Below are positions 16,584 through 25,549 of a stretch of 64,000 nt of DNA, one piece after another. Under the pieces are notes generated by a model, which saw only the letters and a program-made list of their open reading frames with translations, searched no databases and was not told the origin of the DNA. Each line of letters begins with the position of its first letter. Positions within the stretch are counted from its first letter, which is position 1. This DNA comes from Pyxidicoccus sp. MSG2 (GTDB lineage: Bacteria > Myxococcota > Myxococcia > Myxococcales > Myxococcaceae). The DNA lies in assembly GCF_026626705.1 (NCBI RefSeq), contig NZ_JAPNKC010000001.1:6218001-6282000 (forward strand), written 5' to 3'. The position numbers were made by a program, and so were the translations under genes.

Positions 16584-16904
16584 TCCGGGGCACGACGCTG
16601 GCCCCGCCTTTCGGGCTGGGGCCGCGTCCACCCACCGGGACACACAGGACACTCCGCGAATATTCAGCACTCCCTGTCTTTCCTGTGGCCGATTCGCGGA
16701 CCTAAGGGTCCGCCCCCATTTCATCTGCTTTTTGACTGTGTATACTCGTCAAAAGTTACGCTGATGATGGAACGTTCGAGGGCGAAGGAGTGCCCTGGGG
16801 TTGTCCGGACTCCCCACTGTCAGCGTGGCCCTCCCGCGGAAGGCACTCCCCCAGGATGCCGTCAGCGGGGGTTCCCCCTGACGTAGTACGGCGGAGTCAA
16901 ATCC
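16584..16904. other. Intergenic region before the M4 protease gene
   Basis: No gene is seen. A hairpin at 16600-16623 (GGCCCC ... GGGGCC with an inner GCC/GGC) may end the cytochrome operon, though no T-run follows. Further on is an unusually AT-rich patch (16720-16765) with an inverted repeat, TTTTGAC at 16730-16736 and GTCAAAA at 16748-16754, enclosing TATACT at 16741. This is the best promoter/operator candidate for the protease gene and would give a leader of roughly 150 nt. Confidence 0.4.
16730..16754 (+). promoter_or_regulatory. Candidate promoter/operator for the M4 protease gene
   Basis: Seven-base inverted arms (TTTTGAC and GTCAAAA) flank an 11-bp centre containing TATACT, a good -10 hexamer. 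The expected -35 position about 17 bp upstream (16718-16723, ATTTCA) matches poorly, so an activator might be needed. The palindrome itself could be the activator or repressor site. Confidence 0.35.
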
Positions 16905-19900
16905 ATGTCCAAGCCGTGGCCTCGGTGGCCTCTGCTCCTCGCCGGTCTGTTCACGGCGAGCTCATCCCTCGCGGCTGAGAAACTCACTCCCGCTGCCCAG
17001 CCCATGCTGGCGCAGCTCAAGGCCCAGGAGCCGGCCCGTGTTGCGCAATCCCTGGCAAGCCTGAAGGCCCAGGGCCAGAAGCTCGGGCTGGGCTCGCGGG
17101 ACGACTTCACGCTGTCCAGCTCCAGCACGGACAGCTTCGGTCAGACGCACGCGCGCTTTGCGCAGACGTACCAGGGCGTACCCGTGTGGGGCGCCATGGC
17201 CATCACCCACCAGGGGCTGTCCGCCGGGGACATCAGCATCACCTCCGACGGCCTGCGCAAGGGCATCCGCCTGGATGTGACGCCCACGCTGGACGCGAAG
17301 TCCGCGCTGACGAAGGCCACCCAGGAGCTGGCGCCCAAGGGCGAGTTCAGCATCACTCCGGATAGCGAGCTCATCGTCTATCCCCAGACGCGGCTGGTGA
17401 ACCGCTACCCCGGCAAGCCGGCCGCGAAGCAGAACGCGGCGGACTTCACCACGGAAGTCGTCGCCTACAAGCTCGCGTACCACGTGCACACCGAGCTGGA
17501 GAACCCGAAGGACGGCGTCAAGCACACGGACTTCATCGTCGACGCGCACTCGGGCGAGGTGCTGAAGAAGTGGAACTCGCTCCAGACGGCCGCCGCCAAG
17601 GGCCTCGGCCACTCGCAGTACAGCGGTGACGTCCAGCTGGACGTCTTCCAGAACGCCCAGGGCGCCTTCGAGCTGCGCGACGTCACGCGCACCGGCGGCG
17701 AGGGCATCCGGACCTACGACATCAACCACGCCGCCGTGCAGAACGGCGTGGTTCCCACGCTGACCCTCTACACGGACCCCGACAACGTCTGGGGCGACGG
17801 GCTGAACTACATCGTCGGCGCCAACAACACGCTGAGCACCAACGGCCAGACGGCCGCCGTCGACGCGCACTTCGGCCTGCTGGCGACGTGGGACTTCTAC
17901 AAGAAGATTTTCGGCCGCAACGGCATCGACGGCTTCGGCTCGCCCACCTACAACCGGGTGCACGCCAGCAACGCCTACGACAACGCCTTCTGGAGCGACG
18001 GCTGCTTCTGCATGAGCTACGGCGACGGCTCGTACCCGGCCGCTGGCGGCTTCAAGTCCATGGGCGTGCTCGACGTGACGGGCCACGAGATGAGCCACGG
18101 CGTCACCTCGCACACGGCCGGCCTCATCTACGAGGGCGAGTCTGGCGGCCTCAACGAGTCCAGCTCGGACATCTTCGGCACCATGACGGAGTTCTGGGTG
18201 GCCAACGGTCGCGGCAGCACCATTGGTGACACCGGCGGCAACTGGCTCATGGCCGAGCAGCTCAGCGAGTTCCCGCTGCGCGTCATGTTCCGCCCGTCGC
18301 TGGACGGCCTGAGCGTGGACGCCTGGTTCCCCGGCATCGGCAACATCGACGTGCACTTCAGCAGCGGCCCGATGAACCGCGCCTACTACTTCCTGTCCCA
18401 GGGCGTGCAGCCGCTGGTGGTCGGCACCGACTACTCCAGCACCTACCTGCCCGCGGGCATGAGGGGCATCGGCAACGACAAGGCGGCGGCCATCTGGTAC
18501 CGCGCGCTCACCGTCTACATGTTCCCGTCGTCCAACTACCTGTCGGCCCGCACCAGCAGCCTCCAGGCCGCGGCGGACCTCTTCGGCGCCCAGTCCAACG
18601 AGTACCGCGCGGTGCAGAACGCCTTCGCGGCCATCAACGTGGGCTACACCGCCGAGACGTACGATGACCGCACGGCCCCCACCGTCGTCGCGAGCGTCTC
18701 CGGCAGCTCTCCCAACCTCCAGCTGCGCGCGCAGGCCGACGACAACGTCGGCGTGGCCCGCGTGGAGCTCTACGTCGACGGCGCCCTGGCGGGGAACGTC
18801 TCCGCCCAGCCGTACCAGTTCCCGCTGGACGCCACCTCGCTGTCCAACGGCGCGCACCAGCTGGTGGCGGTGGCCTACGACGCGGCCGGCAACTACGCCG
18901 CGTCCGCCCCGGCGAGCTTCACCGTCGCCAACAGCTTCGAGCAGCTGCTCACCGACCCGGGCTTCGAGCTCGCCGGTCAGGGCTGGACGGCGGACCCGCC
19001 GGAGAACATCAACTTCCCCGCGGCGGGCGGACACTCCGGCCAGGGCTACGTGTGGCTCAACGGCTGGGGCACGACGCACGTCGACAAGCTGTGGCAGGAC
19101 GTCACCATTCCCGCCGGCGTCACCAGGGCCGCGCTGACCTTCTACCTCAACCTCTCCACCGCCGAGACGACGACCACCGCCGTCCGCGACACGCTGACGC
19201 TGCAGGTGCGCAACACCTCGGGCACGGTGCTGGGGACGGTGGCGACGTGGTCCAACCTGGACGCGAACCTGGGCTGGACGCAGCAGAGCGTGGACCTGAC
19301 GGCCTACGCGGGCCAGACGGTGCGCATCTACGTGGAGGGCAACGAGAACGCCTCGCTCGCCACCAACTTCCAGCTGGATGACTTCTCGCTGCGCGTCACG
19401 CACGCCGCGGACGCGGAGACGCCCCGGGTGGCGGCCAACGTGGTCTTCTCCGGCACGCGCGTGGGCTACCTCGCGGATGTGTCCGACAACGGCTTCGTCA
19501 ACGCGGTGGAGTTCCTCGTCGACGGCGTGTCCCTGGGCAACTCGGTCAAGTCGTTCTCCCGCACCGTCAACCTCTCCACGCTGACCGGCGGCGCGCACAC
19601 GCTCGTCGCCCGGGCCACGGACGCGGGCGGCAACGTGGGGAACTCTCCCGCGGTGACGTTCTACGTGGACACCACCGCCACCCAGCGCGTGCTCAACCCC
19701 AGCTTCGAGACCTCCGCGAGCTGGACGACTGCGACGACGGTGTCGGGCTCGACGGGCATCTTCAGCAGCGCGTCCTTCGCGCACACGGGCAGCCGCTTCT
19801 ACATCTTCTGGACCTCGGGTCCGGTGCGGCACTCCGTCCGTCAGTCCGTCGCCATTCCGGCGACCGCGACCTCGGCCATCTTCAGCTTCTGGCTGCGCAT

Positions 19901-21122
19901 CTACAACGGCGGGTTCACCGACGCCCTGCCCCACCACACCTTCAGCGCGAAGGTGCGGGACTCCGCCGGCACCGAGCTGGCGACGCTGAAGACGCTCTCC
20001 CAGGCGGATGACACCAACGCGGAGTACTTCCAGCACCGCTTCGACCTGACGCAGTACAAGGGCCAGACGGTGCAGTTGTTCTTCGACGTGGACCAGACGG
20101 AGGCCATGCATGACCCGGACGGCGACGTCCAGTTCTTCCTGGACGACGTCAACCTCGTCACCTCCACCCAGGCGGACGTCCAGAGCCCCACGCTCTCCGC
20201 GGCGGTCGAGGGCAGCTACGGGACGGTGCAGCTGACGGCCTCCGTGAGCGACAACGTCTGGACGAACTCCCTCGAGTTCCTGGTGGATGACGCCCCGGTG
20301 ACCTCGTTCACGAACGTCCAGGGCATCTACGCGGCGGCGTTCGACACGTCCACGCTGACCAACGGCCCGCACCAGTTCAAGGCGAGGGCCACGGACAAGG
20401 CGGGCAACGTGACGGAGCGCGTGGTGAGCTTCGAGGTGCACAACTCCACCGTCGAGGACACGGGCGCGCCGCACATCACCGCCAGCCTGGAGGGCATGTT
20501 CGAGAACTACACCCTGCGGGCCGAGGCCACCGACGACACGGGCGTTGCGTACGTGGAGTTCTACGTGGACGGCGCTCTCAAGGGGAAGACCTCGTACGAG
20601 CCGTACACGCTGCCGCTGTTCCCGATTCCGCTGGCGGCGGGTGAGCACGTCCTGGAGGCGGTGGCGTACGACGCGTACGGCAAGTCCTCCAAGGCGACCA
20701 CCACCTTCACGCTCCAGCCGGTGACGGTGGAGTTCGCGGTGGCGCAGGTCGTGCTGCCGGTGGGCGGCTCCGTCGCCCTGCAGGCGAGCGTGGCGAACGC
20801 GGTGAACACGGCGGTGACCTGGTCCGTGGCGGAGGGCCGCATCTGCGGCACCGTCAGCGCGGCCGGCCTCTACGCCGCGCCGGTGGTCCGTGGCCTCTGC
20901 CACGTGTCCGCGGCGAGCGTCGTGGTACCGACGGCGAAGGCCGTGGCGGCCATCCAGGTCTACACGGGCGACATCAATGGCGACAGCGTCGTGGACGGAG
21001 AGGACATGGGCCTGCTCGCGCAGGACTACGGCACCAACGGTTCCGAGGAGACGAACCTCGACGGTGCCGGCTCCGTGAACGACAACGACATCACCCTCTT
21101 CGTCAGCCAGTTCGGACGGTAA
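16905..21122 (+). CDS. Large M4 metalloprotease with adhesive modules and C-terminal dockerin
   Basis: Secreted thermolysin-family protease of 1405 aa. Signal peptide, FTP/PepSY propeptide (about 25-215), then the M4 catalytic domain (about 220-590) with zinc site HEMSH (His394, Glu395, His398), third ligand Glu418 in GLNESSSD (24 residues after the first His, as in thermolysin) and catalytic His484 in DVHFSSG. Downstream are four or so Ig-like domains of the VARVELYVDGALAG type, alternating with two jelly-roll, carbohydrate-binding-like domains (NPSFE/TDPGFELAG start, FQLDDFSLRV end), and a BIG2-like domain. The last ~50 residues form a dockerin type I-like pair of calcium loops: GDINGDSVVDGEDMGLLAQDYG, then NLDGAGSVNDNDITLF. 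The next gene begins 5 bp after the stop and ends in a cohesin-like domain. Confidence 0.9.
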   Translation: MSKPWPRWPLLLAGLFTASSSLAAEKLTPAAQPMLAQLKAQEPARVAQSLASLKAQGQKLGLGSRDDFTLSSSSTDSFGQTHARFAQTYQGVPVWGAMAITHQGLSAGDISITSDGLRKGIRLDVTPTLDAKSALTKATQELAPKGEFSITPDSELIVYPQTRLVNRYPGKPAAKQNAADFTTEVVAYKLAYHVHTELENPKDGVKHTDFIVDAHSGEVLKKWNSLQTAAAKGLGHSQYSGDVQLDVFQNAQGAFELRDVTRTGGEGIRTYDINHAAVQNGVVPTLTLYTDPDNVWGDGLNYIVGANNTLSTNGQTAAVDAHFGLLATWDFYKKIFGRNGIDGFGSPTYNRVHASNAYDNAFWSDGCFCMSYGDGSYPAAGGFKSMGVLDVTGHEMSHGVTSHTAGLIYEGESGGLNESSSDIFGTMTEFWVANGRGSTIGDTGGNWLMAEQLSEFPLRVMFRPSLDGLSVDAWFPGIGNIDVHFSSGPMNRAYYFLSQGVQPLVVGTDYSSTYLPAGMRGIGNDKAAAIWYRALTVYMFPSSNYLSARTSSLQAAADLFGAQSNEYRAVQNAFAAINVGYTAETYDDRTAPTVVASVSGSSPNLQLRAQADDNVGVARVELYVDGALAGNVSAQPYQFPLDATSLSNGAHQLVAVAYDAAGNYAASAPASFTVANSFEQLLTDPGFELAGQGWTADPPENINFPAAGGHSGQGYVWLNGWGTTHVDKLWQDVTIPAGVTRAALTFYLNLSTAETTTTAVRDTLTLQVRNTSGTVLGTVATWSNLDANLGWTQQSVDLTAYAGQTVRIYVEGNENASLATNFQLDDFSLRVTHAADAETPRVAANVVFSGTRVGYLADVSDNGFVNAVEFLVDGVSLGNSVKSFSRTVNLSTLTGGAHTLVARATDAGGNVGNSPAVTFYVDTTATQRVLNPSFETSASWTTATTVSGSTGIFSSASFAHTGSRFYIFWTSGPVRHSVRQSVAIPATATSAIFSFWLRIYNGGFTDALPHHTFSAKVRDSAGTELATLKTLSQADDTNAEYFQHRFDLTQYKGQTVQLFFDVDQTEAMHDPDGDVQFFLDDVNLVTSTQADVQSPTLSAAVEGSYGTVQLTASVSDNVWTNSLEFLVDDAPVTSFTNVQGIYAAAFDTSTLTNGPHQFKARATDKAGNVTERVVSFEVHNSTVEDTGAPHITASLEGMFENYTLRAEATDDTGVAYVEFYVDGALKGKTSYEPYTLPLFPIPLAAGEHVLEAVAYDAYGKSSKATTTFTLQPVTVEFAVAQVVLPVGGSVALQASVANAVNTAVTWSVAEGRICGTVSAAGLYAAPVVRGLCHVSAASVVVPTAKAVAAIQVYTGDINGDSVVDGEDMGLLAQDYGTNGSEETNLDGAGSVNDNDITLFVSQFGR
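20961..21119 (+). other. Dockerin-like calcium-binding module (protein region)
   Basis: The end of the M4 protease encodes two F-hand-like loops. The first (D-x-N-x-D ... D, in GDINGDSVVDGED) has all expected ligands at positions 1, 3, 5 and 12. The second (N-x-D-x-A ... D) has Ala at position 5, so it is partly degenerate. Each loop is followed by a hydrophobic helix (MGLLAQDYG, ITLFVSQFG). Duplicated loop-helix units at a C-terminus are the dockerin type I layout. Confidence 0.7.
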
Positions 21123-21127
21123 TCCCC

Positions 21128-24100
21128 ATGAAAACGTGGATGAAGCTCATTGTTCCGCTCCTGATTGGAGCGCTGGCTGCCTGCACCGACCCCGACTCGG
21201 GGCCGGTGACGGTGACCCCGAAGAGCGTGACGGTGAAGGCCGGCGAGAAGACGACCTTCAGCGCCGCGGTACAGGATGCGGAGGACCCGCGCGTCCTCTG
21301 GTCCGTGGAGGGAGGCGACTCCCACGGCACCATCACCAGCACGGGCGTCTACACCGCGCCCGCGGAGGCCGGCACGTACACCGTGGTGGCCACCAACGCG
21401 GTGGACACCTCGAAGACGGACACGGCCACCGTCAAGGTGGAGGCCGTCCAGACTCCGACGGTCATCGTGAAGGTCACCCCGGGGACGGTGTCCATCGGTC
21501 AGGGCACCACCACCCAGCTCACGGCGGAAGTGTCCGGCTCCTCCATCACGGCCGTGCAGTGGTCCGTGGAGGGTGGTGACACCAACGGCCTCGTCAGCAG
21601 CACGGGCGTGTACCTGGCGCCGCACAAGTCCGGCACGTTCACCGTGACGGCCACCAGCGTCGCGGACCCGTCGAAGAAGGCCTCCGCCGCAGTGACGGTG
21701 GAGCCGGTCGTCGTCGAGGAGGTGGTGGTTGCGGTCTCCCCCGCGACGGCCACCACGACCTGGGGCGGCTCCGTCTCCCTGACGGCCGAAGTCACGGGCA
21801 CCAACAACCTCACGGTGCTGTGGTCCGTGGAGGGTGGTGACGCCAACGGCTTCGTGAGCAGCACGGGCGTGTACCGTGCCCCGAACAAGTCCGGCACGTT
21901 CACCGTGACGGCCACCAGCGTGGCGGACCCGTCGAAGAAGGCCTCTGCCGCCGTGACGGTGAACCCGGTCGTCGTCGAGGACGTGGTGGTGGCGGTCTCC
22001 CCGAAGACGGCCACCGTGGCTCAGGATGGCTCCGCCAGCCTGTCCGCACAGGTCACCGGCACCAACCTCACCGCGGTGCAGTGGGCGGTGGTGGGCGGTG
22101 ACGAGAACGGCACCGTCAGCAGCACGGGCACGTACCGGGCGCCGCGCCGCGCGGGCACGTTCACCGTGACGGCCACCAGCGTGGCGGACGCGTCCAAGTC
22201 GGACTCGGCCACCATCACCGTGGAGCCGATTGTCGTCCCGGACGTCGTCGTGACTGTCTCTCCGAAGACGGCCACCGTGTCCGCGAACGGCTCCGTCAGC
22301 CTGTCCGCACAGGTCACCGGCGCCAGCGTCACGGCGGTGCAGTGGGCGGTGGTGGGCGGTGACGCCAACGGCACCGTCAGCAGCACGGGCACGTACCGCG
22401 CGCCGAACCAGGCGGGTACGTACACCGTGACGGCCACCAGCGTGGCGGACGCGTCCAAGTCGGACTCGGCCACCATCACCGTGGAGCCGATTGTCGTCCC
22501 GGGCGTCGCCGTGACTGTCTCTCCGAAGACGGCCACCGTGTCCGCGAACGGCTCCGTCAGCCTGTCCGCCGAGGTCACCGGCACCAGCGTCACGGCGGTG
22601 CAGTGGGCGGTGGTGGGCGGTGACGCCAACGGCACCGTCAGCAGCACGGGCACGTACCGCGCGCCGAACCGGGCGGGTACGTTCACCGTGACGGCCACCA
22701 GCGTGGCGGACGCGTCCAAGTCGGACTCGGCCACCATCACCGTGGAGCCGATTGTCGTCCCGGACGTCGTCGTGACTGTCTCTCCGAAGACGGCCACCGT
22801 GTCCGCGAACGGCTCCGTCTTCCTGTCCGCCGAGGTCACCGGCACCAGCAACACCTCGGTGCTGTGGACCGTGGTGGGTGGTGACGCCAACGGCTACGTC
22901 AGCAGCACGGGTCTGTACCTGGCCCCGAACAAGTCCGGCACGTTCACCGTGACGGCCACCAGCGTGGCGGACCCGACGAAGTCGGACTCGGCCACCATCA
23001 CCGTGGACCCCATCGTCGTTCCGAACGTCACTGTGTCCGTCACTCCGAAGACGGCCACCGTGTCCGTGAACGGCTCCGTCAGCCTGTCCGCACAGGTCAC
23101 CGGCGCCAGCAACACCGCGGTGCTGTGGACCGTGGTGGGTGGTGATGCCAACGGCTACGTCAGCACCACGGGCGTGTACCGCGCGCCGAACCAGGCGGGT
23201 ACGTACACCGTGACGGCCACCAGCGTGGCGGACGCGTCCAAGTCGGACTCGGCCACCATCACCGTGGAGCCGATTGTCGTCCCGACCGTCACTGTGTCCG
23301 TCACTCCGAAGACGGCCACGGTGGCCCAGGGTGGCTCCGTCAAGCTGTCCGCCGCGGTCACCGGCAGCAGCAACACCGCGGTGCAGTGGACGGTGGCGGG
23401 TGGCGACGCCAACGGCTACGTCAGCACCACGGGCACGTACCTGGCTCCGAACCAGGCGGGTACGTTCACCGTGACGGCCACCAGCGTGGCGGACCCGACG
23501 AAGTCCGACTCGGCCACCATCACCGTGGACCCGATTGTCGTCCCGAACGTCGCTGTGTCCGTCACTCCGAAGACGGCCACGGTGGCCCAGGACGGCTCCG
23601 TCAAGCTGACCGCACAGGTCACCGGCACCAGCAACACCGCGGTGCTGTGGACCGTGGTGGGTGGTGACGCCAACGGCTTCGTCAGCACCACGGGCACGTA
23701 CCGCGCGCCGGGCAGGGCGGGCACGTTCACCGTGACGGCGACCAGCGTGGCGGACTCGACGAAGTCCGACTCCGCGACCATCACCGTGGACCCCGTCGTG
23801 GGCCCGACGGTGGTTGTGGCCGTCACTCCGAAGACGGCCACTGTCGACCAGGGTGCCACCGTCAACCTCACGGCCGAAGTCACGGGCACCTCCCTCGTCG
23901 CGGTGACCTGGGCCGTGGAGGGCGGTGCGGCCAACGGCTCCGTCACCAGCTCCGGCGTGTATACGGCGCCGAACAAGCCGGGCACGTACACCGTGACGGC
24001 CACCAGCGTGGCGGATGCGTCGAAGAAGGACTCCGCCGTCATCACCGTGCCCGTCGCCGGTACGGTGAGCTACGTGGACCCCACGGGCACGGGCTGGCGG

Positions 24101-24523
24101 CTGGTGCGCAACGCCAGCCTGTCCTCGGGCAACACGCTGGTGCTGGACCTGGTGGGCCCCACGGGCCAGTCCGGCCGTGGTGCGGACCTGGCGCTGGCGC
24201 TGAACCCGGCCACCGCCGACTGGTCCACGGTGGGCGGCTCCGAGTACGTGGCCAACCAGGGCTACGACCTGGGCGCCGCGCCCCACCTGCTCAAGTCGGG
24301 TGTGAAGGGCAGCACGCTGAGCGTGGGCGTGTACCAGAAGGGCGCTCCGGCGCACGCGTACAACGGCGCGCTGCTGTCCGTGGCGCTGACCGTGAAGGCC
24401 ACCGCCCAGACGCCGGCCGGCACCCTCGTGCCGCTGAACGTCCTCAAGGCGCACGCGCTGCCGGCCTCCGGCGCGCTGCAGGCCATCGACGTGGCGGTGG
24501 GTACCATCACCACCGCGCCGTAG
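21128..24523 (+). CDS. Ig-repeat stalk lipoprotein with cohesin-like C-terminal domain
   Basis: Lipoprotein of 1131 aa (lipobox ALAAC, Cys19). Eleven tandem BIG2/Ig-like repeats of about 87 residues run from residue about 26 to 977; each begins like VSVTPKTATV, passes through VLWTVVGGDANG and STTGTYRAPN, and ends GTFTVTATSVADPTKSDSA. The last ~150 residues differ: LVLDLVGP, a GADLALALNP strand, YDLGAAPHLLKSG, a TLSVGVYQKG strand, LLSVALTVKA, then GTLVPLNVLKAHAL and DVAVGTIT, which follows the strand order of cohesin domains. It lies 5 bp after the dockerin-like protease and before a strong terminator, so the two are co-transcribed. I infer an outer-membrane-anchored stalk presenting a receptor for the protease. 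Cohesin assignment is by pattern, not by search. Confidence 0.8.
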   Translation: MKTWMKLIVPLLIGALAACTDPDSGPVTVTPKSVTVKAGEKTTFSAAVQDAEDPRVLWSVEGGDSHGTITSTGVYTAPAEAGTYTVVATNAVDTSKTDTATVKVEAVQTPTVIVKVTPGTVSIGQGTTTQLTAEVSGSSITAVQWSVEGGDTNGLVSSTGVYLAPHKSGTFTVTATSVADPSKKASAAVTVEPVVVEEVVVAVSPATATTTWGGSVSLTAEVTGTNNLTVLWSVEGGDANGFVSSTGVYRAPNKSGTFTVTATSVADPSKKASAAVTVNPVVVEDVVVAVSPKTATVAQDGSASLSAQVTGTNLTAVQWAVVGGDENGTVSSTGTYRAPRRAGTFTVTATSVADASKSDSATITVEPIVVPDVVVTVSPKTATVSANGSVSLSAQVTGASVTAVQWAVVGGDANGTVSSTGTYRAPNQAGTYTVTATSVADASKSDSATITVEPIVVPGVAVTVSPKTATVSANGSVSLSAEVTGTSVTAVQWAVVGGDANGTVSSTGTYRAPNRAGTFTVTATSVADASKSDSATITVEPIVVPDVVVTVSPKTATVSANGSVFLSAEVTGTSNTSVLWTVVGGDANGYVSSTGLYLAPNKSGTFTVTATSVADPTKSDSATITVDPIVVPNVTVSVTPKTATVSVNGSVSLSAQVTGASNTAVLWTVVGGDANGYVSTTGVYRAPNQAGTYTVTATSVADASKSDSATITVEPIVVPTVTVSVTPKTATVAQGGSVKLSAAVTGSSNTAVQWTVAGGDANGYVSTTGTYLAPNQAGTFTVTATSVADPTKSDSATITVDPIVVPNVAVSVTPKTATVAQDGSVKLTAQVTGTSNTAVLWTVVGGDANGFVSTTGTYRAPGRAGTFTVTATSVADSTKSDSATITVDPVVGPTVVVAVTPKTATVDQGATVNLTAEVTGTSLVAVTWAVEGGAANGSVTSSGVYTAPNKPGTYTVTATSVADASKKDSAVITVPVAGTVSYVDPTGTGWRLVRNASLSSGNTLVLDLVGPTGQSGRGADLALALNPATADWSTVGGSEYVANQGYDLGAAPHLLKSGVKGSTLSVGVYQKGAPAHAYNGALLSVALTVKATAQTPAGTLVPLNVLKAHALPASGALQAIDVAVGTITTAP
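21203..24058 (+). repeat. Eleven tandem Ig-coding repeats, period 261 bp
   Basis: The repeated block ggactcggcc recurs at 22201, 22462, 22723, 22984 and 23245, an exact 261-bp (87-codon) spacing, and similar sequence continues on both sides. Units 4-10 are nearly identical over long runs, including synonymous positions, while units 1-3 and 11 are more diverged. This is the pattern of recent unequal crossing-over or gene conversion in the array centre. Confidence 0.93.
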
Positions 24524-24546
24524 TCCGGAGTCCGAAGCAGTGAGAG

Positions 24547-24583
24547 CGGCGGCCTTCCTCAGGGAAGGCCGCCGTTTTCTTTT
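24547..24583 (+). terminator. Rho-independent terminator of the protease/stalk operon
   Basis: A perfect 12-bp stem (24547-24558 with 24563-24574, CGGCGGCCTTCC) with a 4-nt loop is followed by TTTTCTTTT. It sits 24 bp after the stalk gene stop codon. It is the clearest intrinsic terminator in the window. Confidence 0.93.
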
Positions 24584-24820
24584 GGTGCGCCCAGCATGGG
24601 CGTGGGAGCGAACCGCAAGTGGTGGCTGACTGCGAGGGAGGCTCTGGAGGAAGCGGGAAGCGAAAGCGCGGGTCGACGAACAGCTAGCGGCTACGAGGCG
24701 CTGGGCGTCAGGGCGAGCGGGCATGAAGCCGCGAAGCTCTCGCGATGGGTCGCGATAGGGACGGGCCTTGAGGCCCTCCCCCCGCGCGGATTCGGACAGG
24801 CGGAACTACCCTGAAGCGGG

Positions 24821-25543
24821 TTAGCGCGTGCGCAACTCGCGGAAGGTGATGCCGTCCAGCTCCAGCCGGCGCACGGCCTCCATGAATCGCTCGGTGCCAA
24901 TCATCATCGTTGCGAAGTTCCCCACTCGGAACAGGTCCAGCTCCGGCGGAAGGGATGCCGCGTCGAGAATGGGCTCATCTGGTCGCCTGAAGCCGTGCCG
25001 GCCACAGGTGGGGCAGGGGGGCGGCACGTCCGGAGGGATGCAGTCCGGATGGAGGCGGCCGTGTGGCTCTATCTGAAGCTCCAGCAGTTCCGGAGCGTCC
25101 TTCTTGCGGAACCGCAGCGCCGTGCGGCAGCCGAGCAATCCTCGCACGCCTTCCGCTTGGAGACGCTCCAACGCATCCCGACGCAGGAGAAGCTTCCTCC
25201 CGACTACCCACACGATGGGACCGAACGTCCCGGAGGCGCGGCCCACCAGCGGGCCGAAGCCGGTGCCGGGTGGAAGCTCGGCATTCGGGGGCGCCAGGGG
25301 ACGCACCAGCTCGCGTAGGCGCGCGAACTCGGGGAAGGGCTCAGGTCGGGCCTTCTCGAACTCGCGGTGCTCGGGTAGCTGTGAAAGGTCAATGGATGGG
25401 TATTCGTGGCCCACGTCGCTCCAGGTGACACCGCACGCGTGACACCTCACGCCGGGCAGCACCAACTTGTGCCACGCATCGATTTCCCCGCCGTGCTTCG
25501 CTGTGACCGCTCTGTCTTCAGTCAGCCAGAAGAATCGCGTCAT
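24821..25543 (-). CDS. Double-CXXCG immunity protein (SitI6-like, TIGR02264)
   Basis: Cytoplasmic protein of 240 aa without a signal peptide. It holds two CXXCG motifs, CHACG near residue 35 (VRCHACGVTW) and CPTCG near residue 181, probably one zinc site. The order MTRFFWLTED, the WHKL...GVRCHACG block, GRASGTFGPIVW and the C-terminal FRVGNFATMMIGTERFMEAVRRLELDGITFRELR match what I recall of the M. xanthus double-CXXCG paralog family. It starts 6 bp after the stop of the TIGR02269-type lipoprotein toxin candidate at 25550, so it should be the cognate immunity protein. Immunity is known for the family as I recall it; for this protein it is inferred from pairing. Confidence 0.8.
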   Translation of the reverse strand: MTRFFWLTEDRAVTAKHGGEIDAWHKLVLPGVRCHACGVTWSDVGHEYPSIDLSQLPEHREFEKARPEPFPEFARLRELVRPLAPPNAELPPGTGFGPLVGRASGTFGPIVWVVGRKLLLRRDALERLQAEGVRGLLGCRTALRFRKKDAPELLELQIEPHGRLHPDCIPPDVPPPCPTCGRHGFRRPDEPILDAASLPPELDLFRVGNFATMMIGTERFMEAVRRLELDGITFRELRTR

Positions 25544-25549
25544 CCGTCC

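Noticed and set aside
16962..20903. 1313-codon open frame antisense to the M4 protease
   Set aside because: Shadow of high third-position GC; low complexity, no start context and no motif.
21203..24058. CRISPR-like tandem repeat
   Set aside because: Units are contiguous, 261 bp long and in frame with Ig domains; there are no unique spacers and no cas genes.
21026..24724. 1232-codon minus-strand frame opposite the Ig-repeat gene
   Set aside because: Its His/Gly/Arg repeats mirror the 261-bp DNA repeat on the other strand; the plus strand has the lipobox and Ig motifs.
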